From: Albidovulum denitrificans
GTDB lineage: Bacteria > Pseudomonadota > Alphaproteobacteria > Rhodobacterales > Rhodobacteraceae
DNA: 64,000 nucleotides
NCBI RefSeq assembly: GCF_002973535.1
Contig: NZ_PVEP01000001.1
Location: 1,109,011-1,173,010 of the forward strand
Reading direction: 5' to 3'
In this document: positions 25,941-35,407 of the stretch, piece after piece
How positions within the stretch are numbered: position 1 is the first letter of the stretch
How the letters are laid out: every line of letters begins with the position of its first letter
Program-made: the position numbers and the translations under genes
The notes under the pieces: generated by a model
Told to the model about the DNA's origin: nothing
The model's database searches: none
What the model saw: the letters and a program-made list of their open reading frames with translations, nothing else

Positions 25941-26375
25941 ATGGTAGATACCTTCATCGCCGCCTATGACGGGAGTGAGGCCGCCGGGCGCGCCGTCGAC
26001 TTCGCCGTCAAAAGGGCCAAGGCCGGCAAGGCCCGGCTTCTGGTCGTCCACGTTCTGGAATGGTCGCCCTATTCTTTCCTCACGCAGGAGGAACTGGCCG
26101 AACGCCACAAGCGCCGCAACCAGGAGCTTGACCGCGCCGCCAAGGCGGTTCTCGACCCCCTGAAGGCGAAGCTGAAAGACAGCGGTATCGAGATCGAGAC
26201 CGCCATCAAATACGGCCATGTCGCCGAAACGCTCTGTGACATGGCAAAGGCCGAAGGCGCGGCGCAGATCTTCATCGGGCGCACCGGCTCCTCATCCCTG
26301 ATGGACCGGATTTTCGGCTCCGTCGCCGGATCGCTGGCCCAGATCGCGCCGGTGCCTTGCACCATCGTGCCATAA
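25941..26375 (+). CDS. Universal stress protein (UspA family)
   Basis: A 144-residue single Usp domain. The start VDTFIAAYDGSEAAGRAVDFA carries the conserved aspartate, and the ATP-binding signature is near the C terminus, GRTGSSSLMDRIFGSVAGSLAQ, so it is probably of the ATP-binding subgroup. GGGAG lies ahead of the ATG. It is followed after 17 nt by a sodium:alanine symporter gene and the two are likely co-expressed; a Usp ahead of a transporter suggests it acts as a regulatory subunit, as seen with other Usp-transporter pairs, but this is inference. Confidence 0.92.
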   Translation: MVDTFIAAYDGSEAAGRAVDFAVKRAKAGKARLLVVHVLEWSPYSFLTQEELAERHKRRNQELDRAAKAVLDPLKAKLKDSGIEIETAIKYGHVAETLCDMAKAEGAAQIFIGRTGSSSLMDRIFGSVAGSLAQIAPVPCTIVP

Positions 26376-26392
26376 CCAACGGGGACAGACAC

Positions 26393-27937
26393 ATGACAGC
26401 AGCATTTATCAAGCGCGCCGCAGTCGGCGCGGCCGGGGCCGTGTCCTTCGCGGGCGCCGCGGCGGCACAAACGCTCGACGAACAGATCAACGCAGGCTTT
26501 GCCAGCGCGACGGGATGGTTCGTCAACCTCATCTTCGCGCCGTTTCCCGGCACGTCCTTTCCCTGGATCGTCGCCTGGCTGGTGACTGCCGCAACGATCT
26601 TCACCATCTATTTCGGCTTTATCCAGTTCCGGGTCATCAAGCATTCGATCCAGCTGGTGAAGGGCGACTATTCGGACCCGAACGACGCGGGTGAGGTCAG
26701 CCATTTCCAGGCGCTGGCGACCGCCCTCTCTGGCACGGTCGGCCTTGGCAATATCGCCGGTGTCGCCGTGGCGGTCGGGATCGGCGGACCGGGGGCGACG
26801 TTCTGGATGATCCTTGCCGGTCTTCTCGGCATGGCGTCGAAGTTCACCGAATGCACGCTCGGCGTGAAATACCGCAACGAATATCCCGACGGCACCGTGT
26901 CCGGCGGGCCGATGTATTACATGACCAAGGGCTTTGCCGAACGCGGCATGCCGGGCGGCAAGGTGCTGGCCGTGCTGTTCGCGATCTTTTGCATCCTCGG
27001 CTCCTTCGGCGGCGGCAACATGTTCCAGGCCAACCAGGCGCATCAGCAGCTTGCGGGTATCCTTGGCGATTATCCGGGCTGGATCACCGGCGTGATCTTC
27101 GCCGCCATCGTCTTCGCGGTGATCGTCGGCGGCATCAAGTCCATCGCGCAGGTGACGGAGAAAATCGTCCCCTTCATGGGCATCCTCTATGTCGGGTCCG
27201 CGCTGCTGATCATCCTGATGAACATCGGCAATATCGGCTGGGCCTTCGGCCAGATCTTCGCGGGCGCCTTCACCAGTTCGGGGATCGCGGGTGGCGCGGT
27301 CGGGGCGCTGATCCAGGGCTTCAAGCGGGCGGCCTTCTCCAACGAGGCGGGCGTCGGTTCCGCCGCCATTGCCCATTCGGCCGTGCGCACGAAAGAGCCG
27401 ATCACCGAGGGCTTCGTTTCGCTGCTTGAGCCGTTCATCGACACCGTCGTGATCTGCACGATGACGGCTCTGGTCATCATCTTCACCCAGCAGCTTGTGG
27501 TGGACGCGGAAACGGGGATGTACCTGCTGAACGACAACGGCACGATCCAGACCGTGACCGGCGCGTCAGGGGTCGGCCTGACCTCGGCCGCCTTCGCCTC
27601 GGCCTTCTCGTGGTTTCCCTATGTGTTGGGGCTGGCGGTGATCCTCTTCGCCTTCTCGACGATGATCTCCTGGTCCTATTACGGGCTGAAAGCCTGGACC
27701 TATCTCTTCGGCGAGGGGAAGGGGAAGGAACTGACCTTCAAGCTGATCTTCTGCCTCTTCGTCATCATCGGCGCAGCAGCGAGCCTTGGGCCGGTCATCG
27801 ACTTCTCGGACGCCGCGATCTTCGCGATGGCGGTGGTCAACATCATCGGGCTTTACGTCCTGATGCCGATCGTGAAGCAGGAGGTGAACAGCTATCTCGC
27901 GCGGCTGAAGTCGGGTGAGATCAGGAAGTTCAAGTAG
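26393..27937 (+). CDS. Sodium:alanine/glycine symporter (AGCS family)
   Basis: A 514-residue integral membrane protein of the AGCS family that imports alanine or glycine with sodium. Signature regions include ALSGTVGLGNIAGVAVAVGIGGPGATFWM and FKRAAFSNEAGVGSAAIAHSA. The first 25 residues after the chosen ATG look like a signal or an additional hydrophobic segment (AGAVSFAGAAAAQ), which is common in this family in Rhodobacterales. The ATG at 26393 follows GGGGACAGACAC; a longer frame starting at 26357 overlaps the Usp stop. No riboswitch fits in the 17-nt gap to usp. Confidence 0.92.
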   Translation: MTAAFIKRAAVGAAGAVSFAGAAAAQTLDEQINAGFASATGWFVNLIFAPFPGTSFPWIVAWLVTAATIFTIYFGFIQFRVIKHSIQLVKGDYSDPNDAGEVSHFQALATALSGTVGLGNIAGVAVAVGIGGPGATFWMILAGLLGMASKFTECTLGVKYRNEYPDGTVSGGPMYYMTKGFAERGMPGGKVLAVLFAIFCILGSFGGGNMFQANQAHQQLAGILGDYPGWITGVIFAAIVFAVIVGGIKSIAQVTEKIVPFMGILYVGSALLIILMNIGNIGWAFGQIFAGAFTSSGIAGGAVGALIQGFKRAAFSNEAGVGSAAIAHSAVRTKEPITEGFVSLLEPFIDTVVICTMTALVIIFTQQLVVDAETGMYLLNDNGTIQTVTGASGVGLTSAAFASAFSWFPYVLGLAVILFAFSTMISWSYYGLKAWTYLFGEGKGKELTFKLIFCLFVIIGAAASLGPVIDFSDAAIFAMAVVNIIGLYVLMPIVKQEVNSYLARLKSGEIRKFK

Positions 27938-27970
27938 GTGAAACGGGCCGGGCGGGACACCGCCCGGTCC

Positions 27971-28447
27971 TTACTCCGGGTGTTTCGGCATATGCCGTGA
28001 CGGCGCCGCATAGGGCCGGGTCACATCCTTCAGCGTCACGTCAAGGCATTCGACATCGGCCCGGATCGCGCCGTCGCCCGCCAGGACAAGCGTCACGGCC
28101 CCCGCGCCATCCTCGCCCGGCGTCCAGTCGACCGAGAGAAGCGACAGCACCTCATCCCCGTCGCCCCGGTCCACGCCCTGCGAGGCGACGCGCATCACCC
28201 CGTCGATCACCAGAAGCGACCGCACCCGTTCATAAGGCCGCCCGCGCGCCTCGGCGCGCGGCGCGTCCTCCCAGCGGAAACGGTTGATAAGGAAGGCCAG
28301 CCGCCGCTCCTTCGGGCGCCAGGTCATGTCCGCCGCCGTCAGGACCGCGTCCTGCGAAAGCGTGGCGATGACCTGAAGGTCCTCCCCCTCATAGGCCTTG
28401 AGGTTCAGCCCACCCTCGGCGCCGTCCTCGAATGTCGCATCCGCCAT
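27971..28447 (-). CDS. DUF2948 family protein
   Basis: A 158-residue protein of DUF2948, an alphaproteobacterial family without known function. Recognisable parts are LKAYEGEDLQVIATLSQDAVL, RRLAFLINRFRWED and ECLDVTLKDVTRPYAAPS. It lies directly behind murA with a 7-nt gap, the same order as in many Rhodobacteraceae, so it belongs to the murA transcript. No membrane segment or signal is visible. Confidence 0.88.
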   Translation of the reverse strand: MADATFEDGAEGGLNLKAYEGEDLQVIATLSQDAVLTAADMTWRPKERRLAFLINRFRWEDAPRAEARGRPYERVRSLLVIDGVMRVASQGVDRGDGDEVLSLLSVDWTPGEDGAGAVTLVLAGDGAIRADVECLDVTLKDVTRPYAAPSRHMPKHPE

Positions 28448-28454
28448 GCTGCCC

Positions 28455-29723
28455 TCACTCGGCCTTCACACGTTCGATCTTCGCGCCACAGGCGCCCAGC
28501 TTCTCCTCCACCCGCTCATAGCCGCGGTCGAGGTGATAGACCCGGTTCACGACCGTCTCCCCCTCGGCCGCAAGCCCCGCGAGGATCAGCGAGACCGAGG
28601 CGCGCAGGTCGGTCGCCATGACCGGCGCGCCCTTCAGACGCTCCACCCCGGTCACGGTCGCATGACCGCCATGAACCTCGATCTCCGCCCCCATGCGCAT
28701 CAGTTCGGGCGCATGCATGAAGCGGTTTTCAAAGATCGTCTCTTCCAGCACGCTGGTGCCGTCGGCGGTACACATCAGGGCCATCATCTGCGCCTGAAGG
28801 TCGGTCGGGAAGCCGGGGAAGACCTCGGTCTTCACATCGACCGCATGGATGCGGCCATTGGCGCGGGCGACCTTCACCCCTTCATTGGTCTGGGTGATGC
28901 TGATGCCACCCTCCTGCAACTTCTCGCAAAAGGCCGGCAGCAGGTCCATGCTGCCGCCGATCAGCTCCACCTCGCCGCCCGCGATGGCCGGGGCGATCAT
29001 GTAGGTGCCAAGCTCGATCCGGTCGGCGACGACGCGGTGCGTGGCCCCGCCCAGCCGGTCGACGCCCTGGATCTCGATCGTCGCCGTCCCCTCGCCCGCG
29101 ATCTCGGCGCCCATGGCGCGCAGGCAGCGGACCAGATCGACGATTTCAGGTTCCCGCGCCGCGTTCTTCAGGACCGTGGTTCCCTTGGCGAGCGTGGCGG
29201 CCATGACGATGTTTTCCGTAGCGCCGACCGAGGCGAAGCGCTGTTCGATCACCGCGCCTTTCAGGCCGCCCTTCGCCTCGGCATGGAGATAGCCGTCCTT
29301 CAACTCGATCGCCGCGCCCATCGCCTCAAGCCCCGAGATATGCAGGTCCATCGGCCGCGCCCCGATGGCACAGCCGCCGGGCAGCGACACCACCGCCCGC
29401 CCCGCCCGCGCCAGAAGCGGCCCAAGGACGAGGTTCGAGGCGCGCATCTTGCGCACGATGTCATAATCGGCGGTCAGATTGGTCAGGTCATGGCTGGACA
29501 GCGCCAGCACCCGCCCGCCCTGCATCGACGTGACCTCGGCCCCCAGCGATTGCAAAAGCGTCGTCATCGTCTTGATGTCCGACAGCCGCGGCGCGTTGGT
29601 CAGCGTCAGCGGTTCATCCGACAGCAGCGTCGCCGGCATCAGCGCCAGACAGGCGTTTTTCGCGCCTGCAATGGGGATCTGCCCCGACAGCGGCGTCCCG
29701 CCCTTCACGATGATCGAATCCAT
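28455..29723 (-). CDS. murA: UDP-N-acetylglucosamine 1-carboxyvinyltransferase
   Basis: A 422-residue MurA, which adds enolpyruvate from PEP to UDP-GlcNAc as the first committed step of peptidoglycan synthesis. The lysine-asparagine pair of the active site is in AGAKNACL near residue 22, and the fosfomycin-reactive cysteine is in [14 protein letters not shown]. Both halves of the inverted beta-alpha barrel are present and the length is standard. The start at 29723 is 7 nt after the stop of a 50-codon gene whose end provides a GAGG site. DUF2948 follows in the same operon. Confidence 0.97.
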   Translation of the reverse strand: MDSIIVKGGTPLSGQIPIAGAKNACLALMPATLLSDEPLTLTNAPRLSDIKTMTTLLQSLGAEVTSMQGGRVLALSSHDLTNLTADYDIVRKMRASNLVLGPLLARAGRAVVSLPGGCAIGARPMDLHISGLEAMGAAIELKDGYLHAEAKGGLKGAVIEQRFASVGATENIVMAATLAKGTTVLKNAAREPEIVDLVRCLRAMGAEIAGEGTATIEIQGVDRLGGATHRVVADRIELGTYMIAPAIAGGEVELIGGSMDLLPAFCEKLQEGGISITQTNEGVKVARANGRIHAVDVKTEVFPGFPTDLQAQMMALMCTADGTSVLEETIFENRFMHAPELMRMGAEIEVHGGHATVTGVERLKGAPVMATDLRASVSLILAGLAAEGETVVNRVYHLDRGYERVEEKLGACGAKIERVKAE

Positions 29724-29730
29724 GCCCGCC

Positions 29731-29883
29731 TCAGCTTTCCTCTTCGTCCACTTTCCCCGCCGCACCGCGCGCCTTGGCCTGCGCCTTGCGCCGTTGAAGG
29801 TTCGCCTTGAGCGCCGCCTTCAACCGCACCTCACGCGGGTCTTCGGCCTTTTTCGGCCGGGGATCGGACCGTTTTTCATTCAT
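29731..29883 (-). CDS. Small basic protein upstream of murA, 50 residues
   Basis: A short frame, [20 protein letters not shown] and onward, rich in lysine, arginine and alanine with an acidic tail (VDEEES). It starts at ATG 29883 behind GAGAGGG and ends 7 nt before the murA start, so its translation likely feeds into murA. The charged helical composition, clean ribosome site and tight spacing argue that it is real. I do not recognise a named family; comparable small frames precede murA in related genomes as far as I recall. Function unknown. Confidence 0.65.
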   Translation of the reverse strand: MNEKRSDPRPKKAEDPREVRLKAALKANLQRRKAQAKARGAAGKVDEEES

Positions 29884-29971
29884 GCCGCCCTCTCTATAGC
29901 GGATGGTCGAAAGGGTCCAGATTGCGCTTGCGCGGACGCGGATTTGCGTCTAACACGCGCCCCGAACCGGC

Positions 29972-30046
<75 letters not shown>

Positions 30047-30151
30047 TCAAACCCTCGAAAACTTGTCTATCCGCGCGAAACCGCCCAGCGGCGGCCTGCG
30101 TCGAATTGCTTTGGCGCGAAGACTTTCGCCCGCGACGCCCCCCCAAACGAA

Positions 30152-30177
30152 AAGGGCGAGGCAACAGCCCCGCCCTT
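30152..30177 (-). terminator. Terminator behind cspA
   Basis: Arms AAGGGCG and CGCCCTT enclose GAGGCAACAGCCC-type loop sequence that itself pairs partly. On the minus strand the stem is followed by TTTT, 25 nt after the cspA stop. Confidence 0.65.
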
Positions 30178-30201
30178 CCCTCTAATTCCGATGCGACGCG
30201 A

Positions 30202-30408
30202 TCAGGCGAGCGCGAGGTTCGTCGCCGATTCACGGCCGTCGCGGCCGGCTTCGATGTCGAAGGTCACGGCCTGGCCGTCCTTCAGGCTGCGCAGGCCCGC
30301 ACGCTCGACCGCAGAGATGTGGACGAAGACGTCCTTGCTGCTGCCTTCCGGCGCGATGAAGCCGTAGCCCTTCGTTTCGTTGAACCATTTCACGGTGCCG
30401 TTGGCCAT
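30202..30408 (-). CDS. cspA: Cold-shock protein (CspA family)
   Basis: A 68-residue single cold-shock domain with both RNA-binding motifs, NGTVKWFNETKGYGFI and DVFVHISAVE. It binds single-stranded nucleic acid and acts as an RNA chaperone. The start at 30408 is preceded by AAGGAGA; the open frame continues upstream for 52 codons but that part is the leader. A leader of up to about 150 nt between a distal promoter and the ATG is possible, as in many cold-shock genes. A terminator lies downstream. Confidence 0.95.
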   Translation of the reverse strand: MANGTVKWFNETKGYGFIAPEGSSKDVFVHISAVERAGLRSLKDGQAVTFDIEAGRDGRESATNLALA

Positions 30409-30564
30409 CCGTAGTCTCCTTGTCTTGCCGCCCGCGGAAGTGCGGCGGCCCGGCGCAGTCAGTCGCAATCGAAGAACTGGGCCGAAGACGGAGACAGCAG
30501 TCGATAGAGGTAACGTCGCGTCCCCGATAATGCCCGAATCAAGGCGAAAACACAATGGTGACAA

Positions 30565-30592
30565 AAAAGGGCGGGAAAAATCCCGCCCTTTT
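30565..30592 (-). terminator. Strong bidirectional terminator behind the 5'-nucleotidase-like gene
   Basis: A 12-bp stem (AAAAGGGCGGGA with TCCCGCCCTTTT) and 4-nt loop, flanked by A and T runs. On the minus strand six Ts follow the GC stem, 22 nt after the stop codon of the nucleotidase gene. Confidence 0.85.
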
Positions 30593-30614
30593 GGCGCTCA
30601 ACCCTGGCGACAGA

Positions 30615-32135
30615 TCAGTTGCCGCCAAGCCGCCGGATGCGGCCCTCGACCCCGGTCGTGACCTTGCCGGTCGCAGAGACATAAGCGATCACGTCATTCG
30701 CCATCAGGTTCCCGTTCCCGGCGTTGATCAAGACCTTGCCACCACCCAAAGCGGTATAGCCGTCCCCACCCGACAGCATGTAGTCGTTGGTCGCCACCGT
30801 ATAGACCTTGTTCAGGTCAAGCGGCGCACCGCCCACCATCACCTCGGACACCCGCGATCCGGCGGGGGCGGAGGGGTCGAAGGCGAAGGTAATGCCGGAG
30901 ACTTGCGGGAATCGCCCGGCGCCTTTTTCCACCTGGCTGACCCCGTTTTCCAGCGCGGCGAGGATCTGGCTGCCGGGCAGCTCGGTCTCCACCGTCACGT
31001 TGCCGAAAGGCAGTTCGGTCAGGATGTCGCGCCGGGTCAGCGTGGTCCCCGCATCATAGGTCCGGTCGCCACGGATGCCGCCGCCATTGGCAAGCGCGAT
31101 ATCCGCCCCGGTCGCGGCACGCTGCGCATCCGCGATCAGGTTGCCCACCGCCGACTCCTCGGCCCGCACCACATTGCGGCGACTGTCGAGCGGCACCTCG
31201 GTCACGCCGATCTCAACATTCAGGCTTTCATCCAGCTTGGTCTTGAGCTGATCGACAAGCGCCTGCGTCTCGGCGTCGGGCGTGACCGTCGCGGTGTCGA
31301 TGAAGCGGAACTCCGGCGTCCAGTCGATCGTCCGCTTGCCATCCTTGTCCTGCCCGATCTCCACATTCAGGTCGAGCGGCGACAGATACTGCCCGTCGAT
31401 GGAGGTTTCGACATAGGCCGTCACCCCGTCATAGGCGGTGGCATAGGAATGGTCGTCGCCCGACAGGATAACGTCGAAGGCATGGCTCGCGATCAATTGG
31501 CGGTCGTTGCTCATGTCGGTCTGGACCACGCCGACAACCAGATCGGCCCCGTCCTCGCGCGCCTGTTTCGCCGCCGCGATGCCGGTTTCGACCGTCGGCA
31601 GGAACACCAGATCCCCGGTCGAAGCGACCTGGGGCGAGGTATCCTGCGCCACCGGGATCAGCGCGACCTTCACGCCGCCCACCTCTTTCATCATCACGCC
31701 GCCCAGCCCGTCGATGGCGGACCCGTCGGCATTGGTGATGTTGATCGCAGCCCAGGGGTATTTCGACGCCTTCATCTTTTCATAGAAATTCTCCGGCCCG
31801 AAGTCGAATTCGTGGTTGCCCGGCACGGCAAGGTCGAAAGGCACGATATTGGTCAGGTCGATGGTGTTCTGGCCCTTGTCGAAGCCCGACAGAAGCGAGG
31901 GCGACAGCATGTCGCCATCGAAGACATAAAGCGTGTTCGGATTGGCCGCCCGCTCGGCGCGCGCCACCGCGTTCAGCCGGGCAAAGCCGCCGCGGCCATC
32001 CTCTTCCTCGAAGTTATAGGCGTCGCCGACCCCAAAGATCGTGATCTTGACGGAGTCGGCGGCGGCGGCATCGGCGAAGGCAAGGGCGCTGGCGCCCAGA
32101 AGCAGGGCCGCGCTGTGGCGGGCGGTGATCTTCAT
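30615..32135 (-). CDS. Secreted 5'-nucleotidase/metallophosphatase family protein
   Basis: A 506-residue protein with an N-terminal signal peptide ([25 protein letters not shown]) and the two-domain 5'-nucleotidase layout: a calcineurin-like metallophosphatase domain ([22 protein letters not shown]) and a C-terminal nucleotide-recognition domain ([31 protein letters not shown]). It should act in the periplasm on nucleotides or related phosphoesters. Two metal-ligand sites differ from the common enzymes: the first NDxH motif reads GDAY and the GHxH motif reads GDDH. Its ATG has GGGAG upstream; the longer frame is noise. It diverges from the DUF952 gene. Confidence 0.85.
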   Translation of the reverse strand: MKITARHSAALLLGASALAFADAAAADSVKITIFGVGDAYNFEEEDGRGGFARLNAVARAERAANPNTLYVFDGDMLSPSLLSGFDKGQNTIDLTNIVPFDLAVPGNHEFDFGPENFYEKMKASKYPWAAINITNADGSAIDGLGGVMMKEVGGVKVALIPVAQDTSPQVASTGDLVFLPTVETGIAAAKQAREDGADLVVGVVQTDMSNDRQLIASHAFDVILSGDDHSYATAYDGVTAYVETSIDGQYLSPLDLNVEIGQDKDGKRTIDWTPEFRFIDTATVTPDAETQALVDQLKTKLDESLNVEIGVTEVPLDSRRNVVRAEESAVGNLIADAQRAATGADIALANGGGIRGDRTYDAGTTLTRRDILTELPFGNVTVETELPGSQILAALENGVSQVEKGAGRFPQVSGITFAFDPSAPAGSRVSEVMVGGAPLDLNKVYTVATNDYMLSGGDGYTALGGGKVLINAGNGNLMANDVIAYVSATGKVTTGVEGRIRRLGGN

Positions 32136-32294
32136 CGGAGAACTCCCTTCGGGGTTGGACAAGGTCAGACTGCGGCCAAGCGGGGCCGGAGTCAAAGCCT
32201 GATACCCGCCCCCGGCCCCGTCCGCTCCCCCGTGCCGGCCAGAAAGCCGTTCGTCGGCCATTGACCGCATCCCGGTCAGGGGGCATGAGAAGCC

Positions 32295-32633
32295 ATGCTC
32301 ATCTTCAAGATCTTCCGCCGCGCCGAATGGGACGCGCTTCGCACCGCCGGTCAGACGCTCGGCGCGCCCGTCGATCTGGCGGACGGTTTCATCCATTTCT
32401 CGACCGCCGAGCAGGTGGCAGAGACGGCCGCGCGGCATTTCGCGACCGAAAGCGATCTGGTGCTGGTCGCGGTCGATGCGGGCAAACTCGGCGCCGACCT
32501 GAAATGGGAACCCTCGCGCGGCGGCGCGCTGTTCCCGCATCTCTACCGCGCGCTGACGCTGGGCGATGTCGTCTGGGACAAGTCGCTGCCCCTTGGCGCC
32601 ACCGGCCATATCTTCCCCGAGGGCATGTTGTGA
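32295..32633 (+). CDS. DUF952 family protein
   Basis: A 112-residue protein of DUF952 with the typical opening [13 protein letters not shown], the central [20 protein letters not shown] and [19 protein letters not shown] [19 protein letters not shown]. The fold resembles small ADP-ribosyl-binding proteins but no activity is known. Its stop overlaps the GTG start of pyrD by 4 nt, so the two are translationally coupled, an arrangement frequently seen in alphaproteobacteria. Confidence 0.88.
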   Translation: MLIFKIFRRAEWDALRTAGQTLGAPVDLADGFIHFSTAEQVAETAARHFATESDLVLVAVDAGKLGADLKWEPSRGGALFPHLYRALTLGDVVWDKSLPLGATGHIFPEGML

Positions 32634-33688
32634 CCCCCATCGAACGGCTCGGTCTTTTCGCGCTGCACCGGCTTGACCCGGAAAAGGCCCATGGCTGGTC
32701 GATCCGCGCGCTCAGGGCCGGTCTCGTCCCCCTGCCCGGCCCCGTCACCTCGCCCCGGTTGCGGACCCGGCTTGCGGGGCTGGACCTGCCCAACCCGGTC
32801 GGCCTTGCCGCCGGGTTCGACAAGAACGCCGAGGCGGTCACGCCGCTGTCCCGCGCGGGTTTCGGCTTTGTCGAGGTCGGCGCCGCCACCCCGCGCCCGC
32901 AGCCCGGCAACCCCGCGCCGCGCCTTTTCCGTCTGACCGAGGATCGCGGCGTCATCAACCGCTTCGGCTTCAACAACGAGGGCGCGGAGGTCATCGCCGC
33001 CCGGCTGTCGCAGGCCCGCCATGACGTGCCGGTGGGGCTGAACCTTGGCGCCAACAAGGACGCCGCCGACCGCGCCGCCGATTTCGCCCGCGTGCTGGCC
33101 ACCGCCGGGCCGCATGTCGATTTCGCAACCGTCAACGTCTCCTCCCCCAATACCGAAAAGCTGCGCGACCTTCAGGGCAAGGCGGCGCTTTCGGCGCTGC
33201 TCGCCGGCGTGATCGCGACCCGTGACGGGCTGGCGCGCCGGGTCCCCGTCTTCCTCAAGATCGCGCCCGATCTGGCTGACGCCGAACTGGCCGACGTGGC
33301 CGAGGTCGCGCTGTCCTCCGGCATCGACGCGGTGATCGCGACCAACACGACGCTCTCGCGCGACGGCCTGAAAAGCGCCCATCGGGGCGAGGCGGGCGGC
33401 CTGTCCGGCGCGCCCCTGTTCGAGAAATCCACCCGCACCCTCGCGCGGCTGTCGGACCTCACGGGCGGCGCACTGCCGCTGATCGGGGTTGGCGGCATCG
33501 CCTCGGCCGAGGATGCCTATGCCAAGATCCGCGCCGGTGCCTCGGCGGTGCAGCTTTATTCGGCGCTGGTCTATGGCGGGCTGTCACTGGCCGCCGATAT
33601 TGCGCGGGGCCTCGACGGGCTTTTGCAACGCGACGGCTTCGCCACCGTGGCCGAGGCGGTCGGGACGGGACGAAAGGACTGGCTGTGA
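32630..33688 (+). CDS. pyrD: Dihydroorotate dehydrogenase (quinone), class 2
   Basis: A 352-residue membrane-associated flavoprotein that oxidises dihydroorotate to orotate in pyrimidine synthesis, passing electrons to quinone. The N-terminal helical extension ([19 protein letters not shown]) is the class 2 membrane-anchoring part. The FMN barrel carries [44 protein letters not shown] with the catalytic serine, and [16 protein letters not shown]. The start is GTG 32630, overlapping the DUF952 stop; no ATG fits. Its own stop overlaps the next gene's GTG. Confidence 0.96.
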   Translation: MTPIERLGLFALHRLDPEKAHGWSIRALRAGLVPLPGPVTSPRLRTRLAGLDLPNPVGLAAGFDKNAEAVTPLSRAGFGFVEVGAATPRPQPGNPAPRLFRLTEDRGVINRFGFNNEGAEVIAARLSQARHDVPVGLNLGANKDAADRAADFARVLATAGPHVDFATVNVSSPNTEKLRDLQGKAALSALLAGVIATRDGLARRVPVFLKIAPDLADAELADVAEVALSSGIDAVIATNTTLSRDGLKSAHRGEAGGLSGAPLFEKSTRTLARLSDLTGGALPLIGVGGIASAEDAYAKIRAGASAVQLYSALVYGGLSLAADIARGLDGLLQRDGFATVAEAVGTGRKDWL

Positions 33689-34026
33689 CGACGATCTGGC
33701 ACAATCCACGCTGCTCCAAATCGCGCGAGACGCTGGCGCTTCTCGAAGCGCAGGGCATCGCCCCCACGATCCGTCTCTATCTCCAGGACCCGCCATCCGA
33801 GGCGGAACTCCGCGACGCCCTCGCGCGCCTCGCCCTGCCCGCCCGCGACCTCATCCGCCGCAAGGAAGCCGCCTTTCGCGACGCGGGCCTCTCCGCCGAC
33901 AGTGACGGCGCCACGCTGATCGCCGCGATGGCCGCCAACCCGGTGCTGATCGAACGGCCCCTTGTCCTTCATGGCGACCGCGCGGCGCTCGGCCGCCCGC
34001 CCGAGGCGGTGCTGGCGCTCTTCTGA
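33685..34026 (+). CDS. ArsC/YfgD-family glutaredoxin-like protein
   Basis: A 113-residue thioredoxin-fold protein of the ArsC family. The active-site segment [14 protein letters not shown] matches the YfgD branch, with C10 as redox cysteine, and [16 protein letters not shown] is the family's C-terminal signature. Although automatically named arsenate reductases, such proteins outside arsenic operons have no proven arsenate role and none of the ars genes are here. It starts at GTG 33685, overlapping the pyrD stop by 4 nt. Confidence 0.85.
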   Translation: MTTIWHNPRCSKSRETLALLEAQGIAPTIRLYLQDPPSEAELRDALARLALPARDLIRRKEAAFRDAGLSADSDGATLIAAMAANPVLIERPLVLHGDRAALGRPPEAVLALF

Positions 34027-34059
34027 GCTTCTCCGTTGTCCCAATACTCCGGGGGTGAG

Positions 34060-34098
34060 CCCCGGACCTGGGTCCGGGGTGAGGGGGCCGCGCCCCCT
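34060..34098. terminator. Two hairpins between convergent genes
   Basis: CCCCGGACC-TG-GGTCCGGGG (34060-34079) and AGGGGGC-CGC-GCCCCCT (34082-34098) lie back to back between the ArsC-like gene and the MATE gene, the second overlapping the MATE stop codon. Neither has a long T run. A short ATACTCCGG relative of the GGAGTATT repeat lies just to the left. Confidence 0.5.
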
Positions 34099-35407
34099 AT
34101 ACCGCGCCCGCCGCCCGCTCCGCGCGCGGATAAAGCGCCGCCATCGTCACCCCCCGCATCGCGTTCAAGACCATCAGCGACAGCCAAAGCCCGTGATTGC
34201 CCAAAGCGCCGGGCAGCGTCAGCAGCGCCACAAGATAGACCGCGCCGGAAATCAGCATCGCATTGCGCATCTCGCGCGACAGTGTCGCACCGATGAAGAT
34301 ACCGTCGAACATCCAGCTTGCGATGCCGACGACCGGCGCCAGCGCCACCCAGGGCAGGTAGTCCCGCGCCGCCTCCCGCACCGCGGGATCGGTCGCCATC
34401 ATGTCGATGATCCCCGGCCCGCCAAGCCAGAAGGCAAGGCCAAGAACAACCGATCCCCCGACGCCCCACTGGCTTGCCACGACCGAGGACCGCCGCACCG
34501 CGATGACCGACCGCGCCCCCACCGCCTGCCCGACCAGCGACTCGGCGGCGAAGGCGAACCCGTCCAGCGCAAAGGCGGTGATTTCAAGGAATTGCAGCAA
34601 GACCTGGTTCGCCGCCAGCGTCACGTCGCCGAACCCGGCGGCGAGGAAGACGAAGGTGGTGAAGGAAAGTTGCAGCACGATCGAGCGCAGCATGATGTCG
34701 GAATTGACCTTCATCATCCGCACGATCCGCGCCCGGTCGAAGACCCGCGCCCAGTCGTGCCACTGCCCGCCCGAAAACGCCGCCCGGCAAAGCCAGAGGC
34801 CAAGGACCAGCCCAGACCATTCCGCAATCAGCGAGGCGGTGGCGACGCCCCCGACCCCCCAGCCCAGACCCAGCACGAACCACAGGTCAAGCGCCACGTT
34901 CAGGCCGTTCATCCACAGCTGCAGGACCAGCACCCCGCGCGTCCGCTCCACCGCGATCAGCCAGCCGGTGACGGCGTATAGCGAGATCGTCGCAGGCGCG
35001 CCCCAGATGCGGATCGACAGATAGTCCCGCGTCAGCGCCTCTACCTCGGCCGAGGCCGGGGCAAGGTGGAAGGCGAGCCAGAAGATCGGCAGTTGCAGCA
35101 CGATCGCCGCCAGCCCCGCCGCCGCCCCGATCATCAGCGCGCGGGTCAGAAGCGCGCCGGTTTCGGCCACGTCGCGCGCGCCATGCGCCTGCGCGACCAT
35201 GCCCGATGTCCCCATACGCAGAAAGCCGAAGATCCAGTAGAACGAAGCAAGGATCACCGCCCCCACCCCCACCGCGCCAATGGGGGCGGCCAGCCCCATC
35301 TGCCCCACGACGCCGGTATCGACCGCGCCCAGAAGCGGCACGGTCGCGTTCGACAGGACAATGGGCAGCGCGATCTTCAACACGCGCCGGTGCGTGATCT
35401 CATTCAT
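34097..35407 (-). CDS. MATE family efflux transporter (DinF-like)
   Basis: A 436-residue membrane protein with about twelve transmembrane helices in two similar bundles. The opening VLKIALPIVLSNATVPLLGAVDTGVVG and the internal GYAFAAESLVGQAVGAR-like FAFAAESLVGQAVGARS are characteristic of the DinF branch of MATE exporters, which move organic cations out in exchange for sodium or protons. Substrate unknown. Its start overlaps the end of a thioesterase gene by 8 nt, so it is the third gene of a coupled operon with two PaaI-type thioesterases. Confidence 0.9.
   Translation of the reverse strand: MNEITHRRVLKIALPIVLSNATVPLLGAVDTGVVGQMGLAAPIGAVGVGAVILASFYWIFGFLRMGTSGMVAQAHGARDVAETGALLTRALMIGAAAGLAAIVLQLPIFWLAFHLAPASAEVEALTRDYLSIRIWGAPATISLYAVTGWLIAVERTRGVLVLQLWMNGLNVALDLWFVLGLGWGVGGVATASLIAEWSGLVLGLWLCRAAFSGGQWHDWARVFDRARIVRMMKVNSDIMLRSIVLQLSFTTFVFLAAGFGDVTLAANQVLLQFLEITAFALDGFAFAAESLVGQAVGARSVIAVRRSSVVASQWGVGGSVVLGLAFWLGGPGIIDMMATDPAVREAARDYLPWVALAPVVGIASWMFDGIFIGATLSREMRNAMLISGAVYLVALLTLPGALGNHGLWLSLMVLNAMRGVTMAALYPRAERAAGAV

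Noticed and set aside
26376..26392. Glycine riboswitch ahead of the AGCS symporter
   Set aside because: The gap to usp is 17 nt, far too short, and nothing aptamer-like is seen before usp.
28398..29810. A 470-codon plus-strand frame opposite murA
   Set aside because: Antisense shadow; the murA frame on the other strand has all active-site motifs.
33685..34026. Arsenate reductase as part of arsenic resistance
   Set aside because: Protein is of the YfgD branch and no arsB, arsR or arsH is present; it is coupled to pyrD instead.
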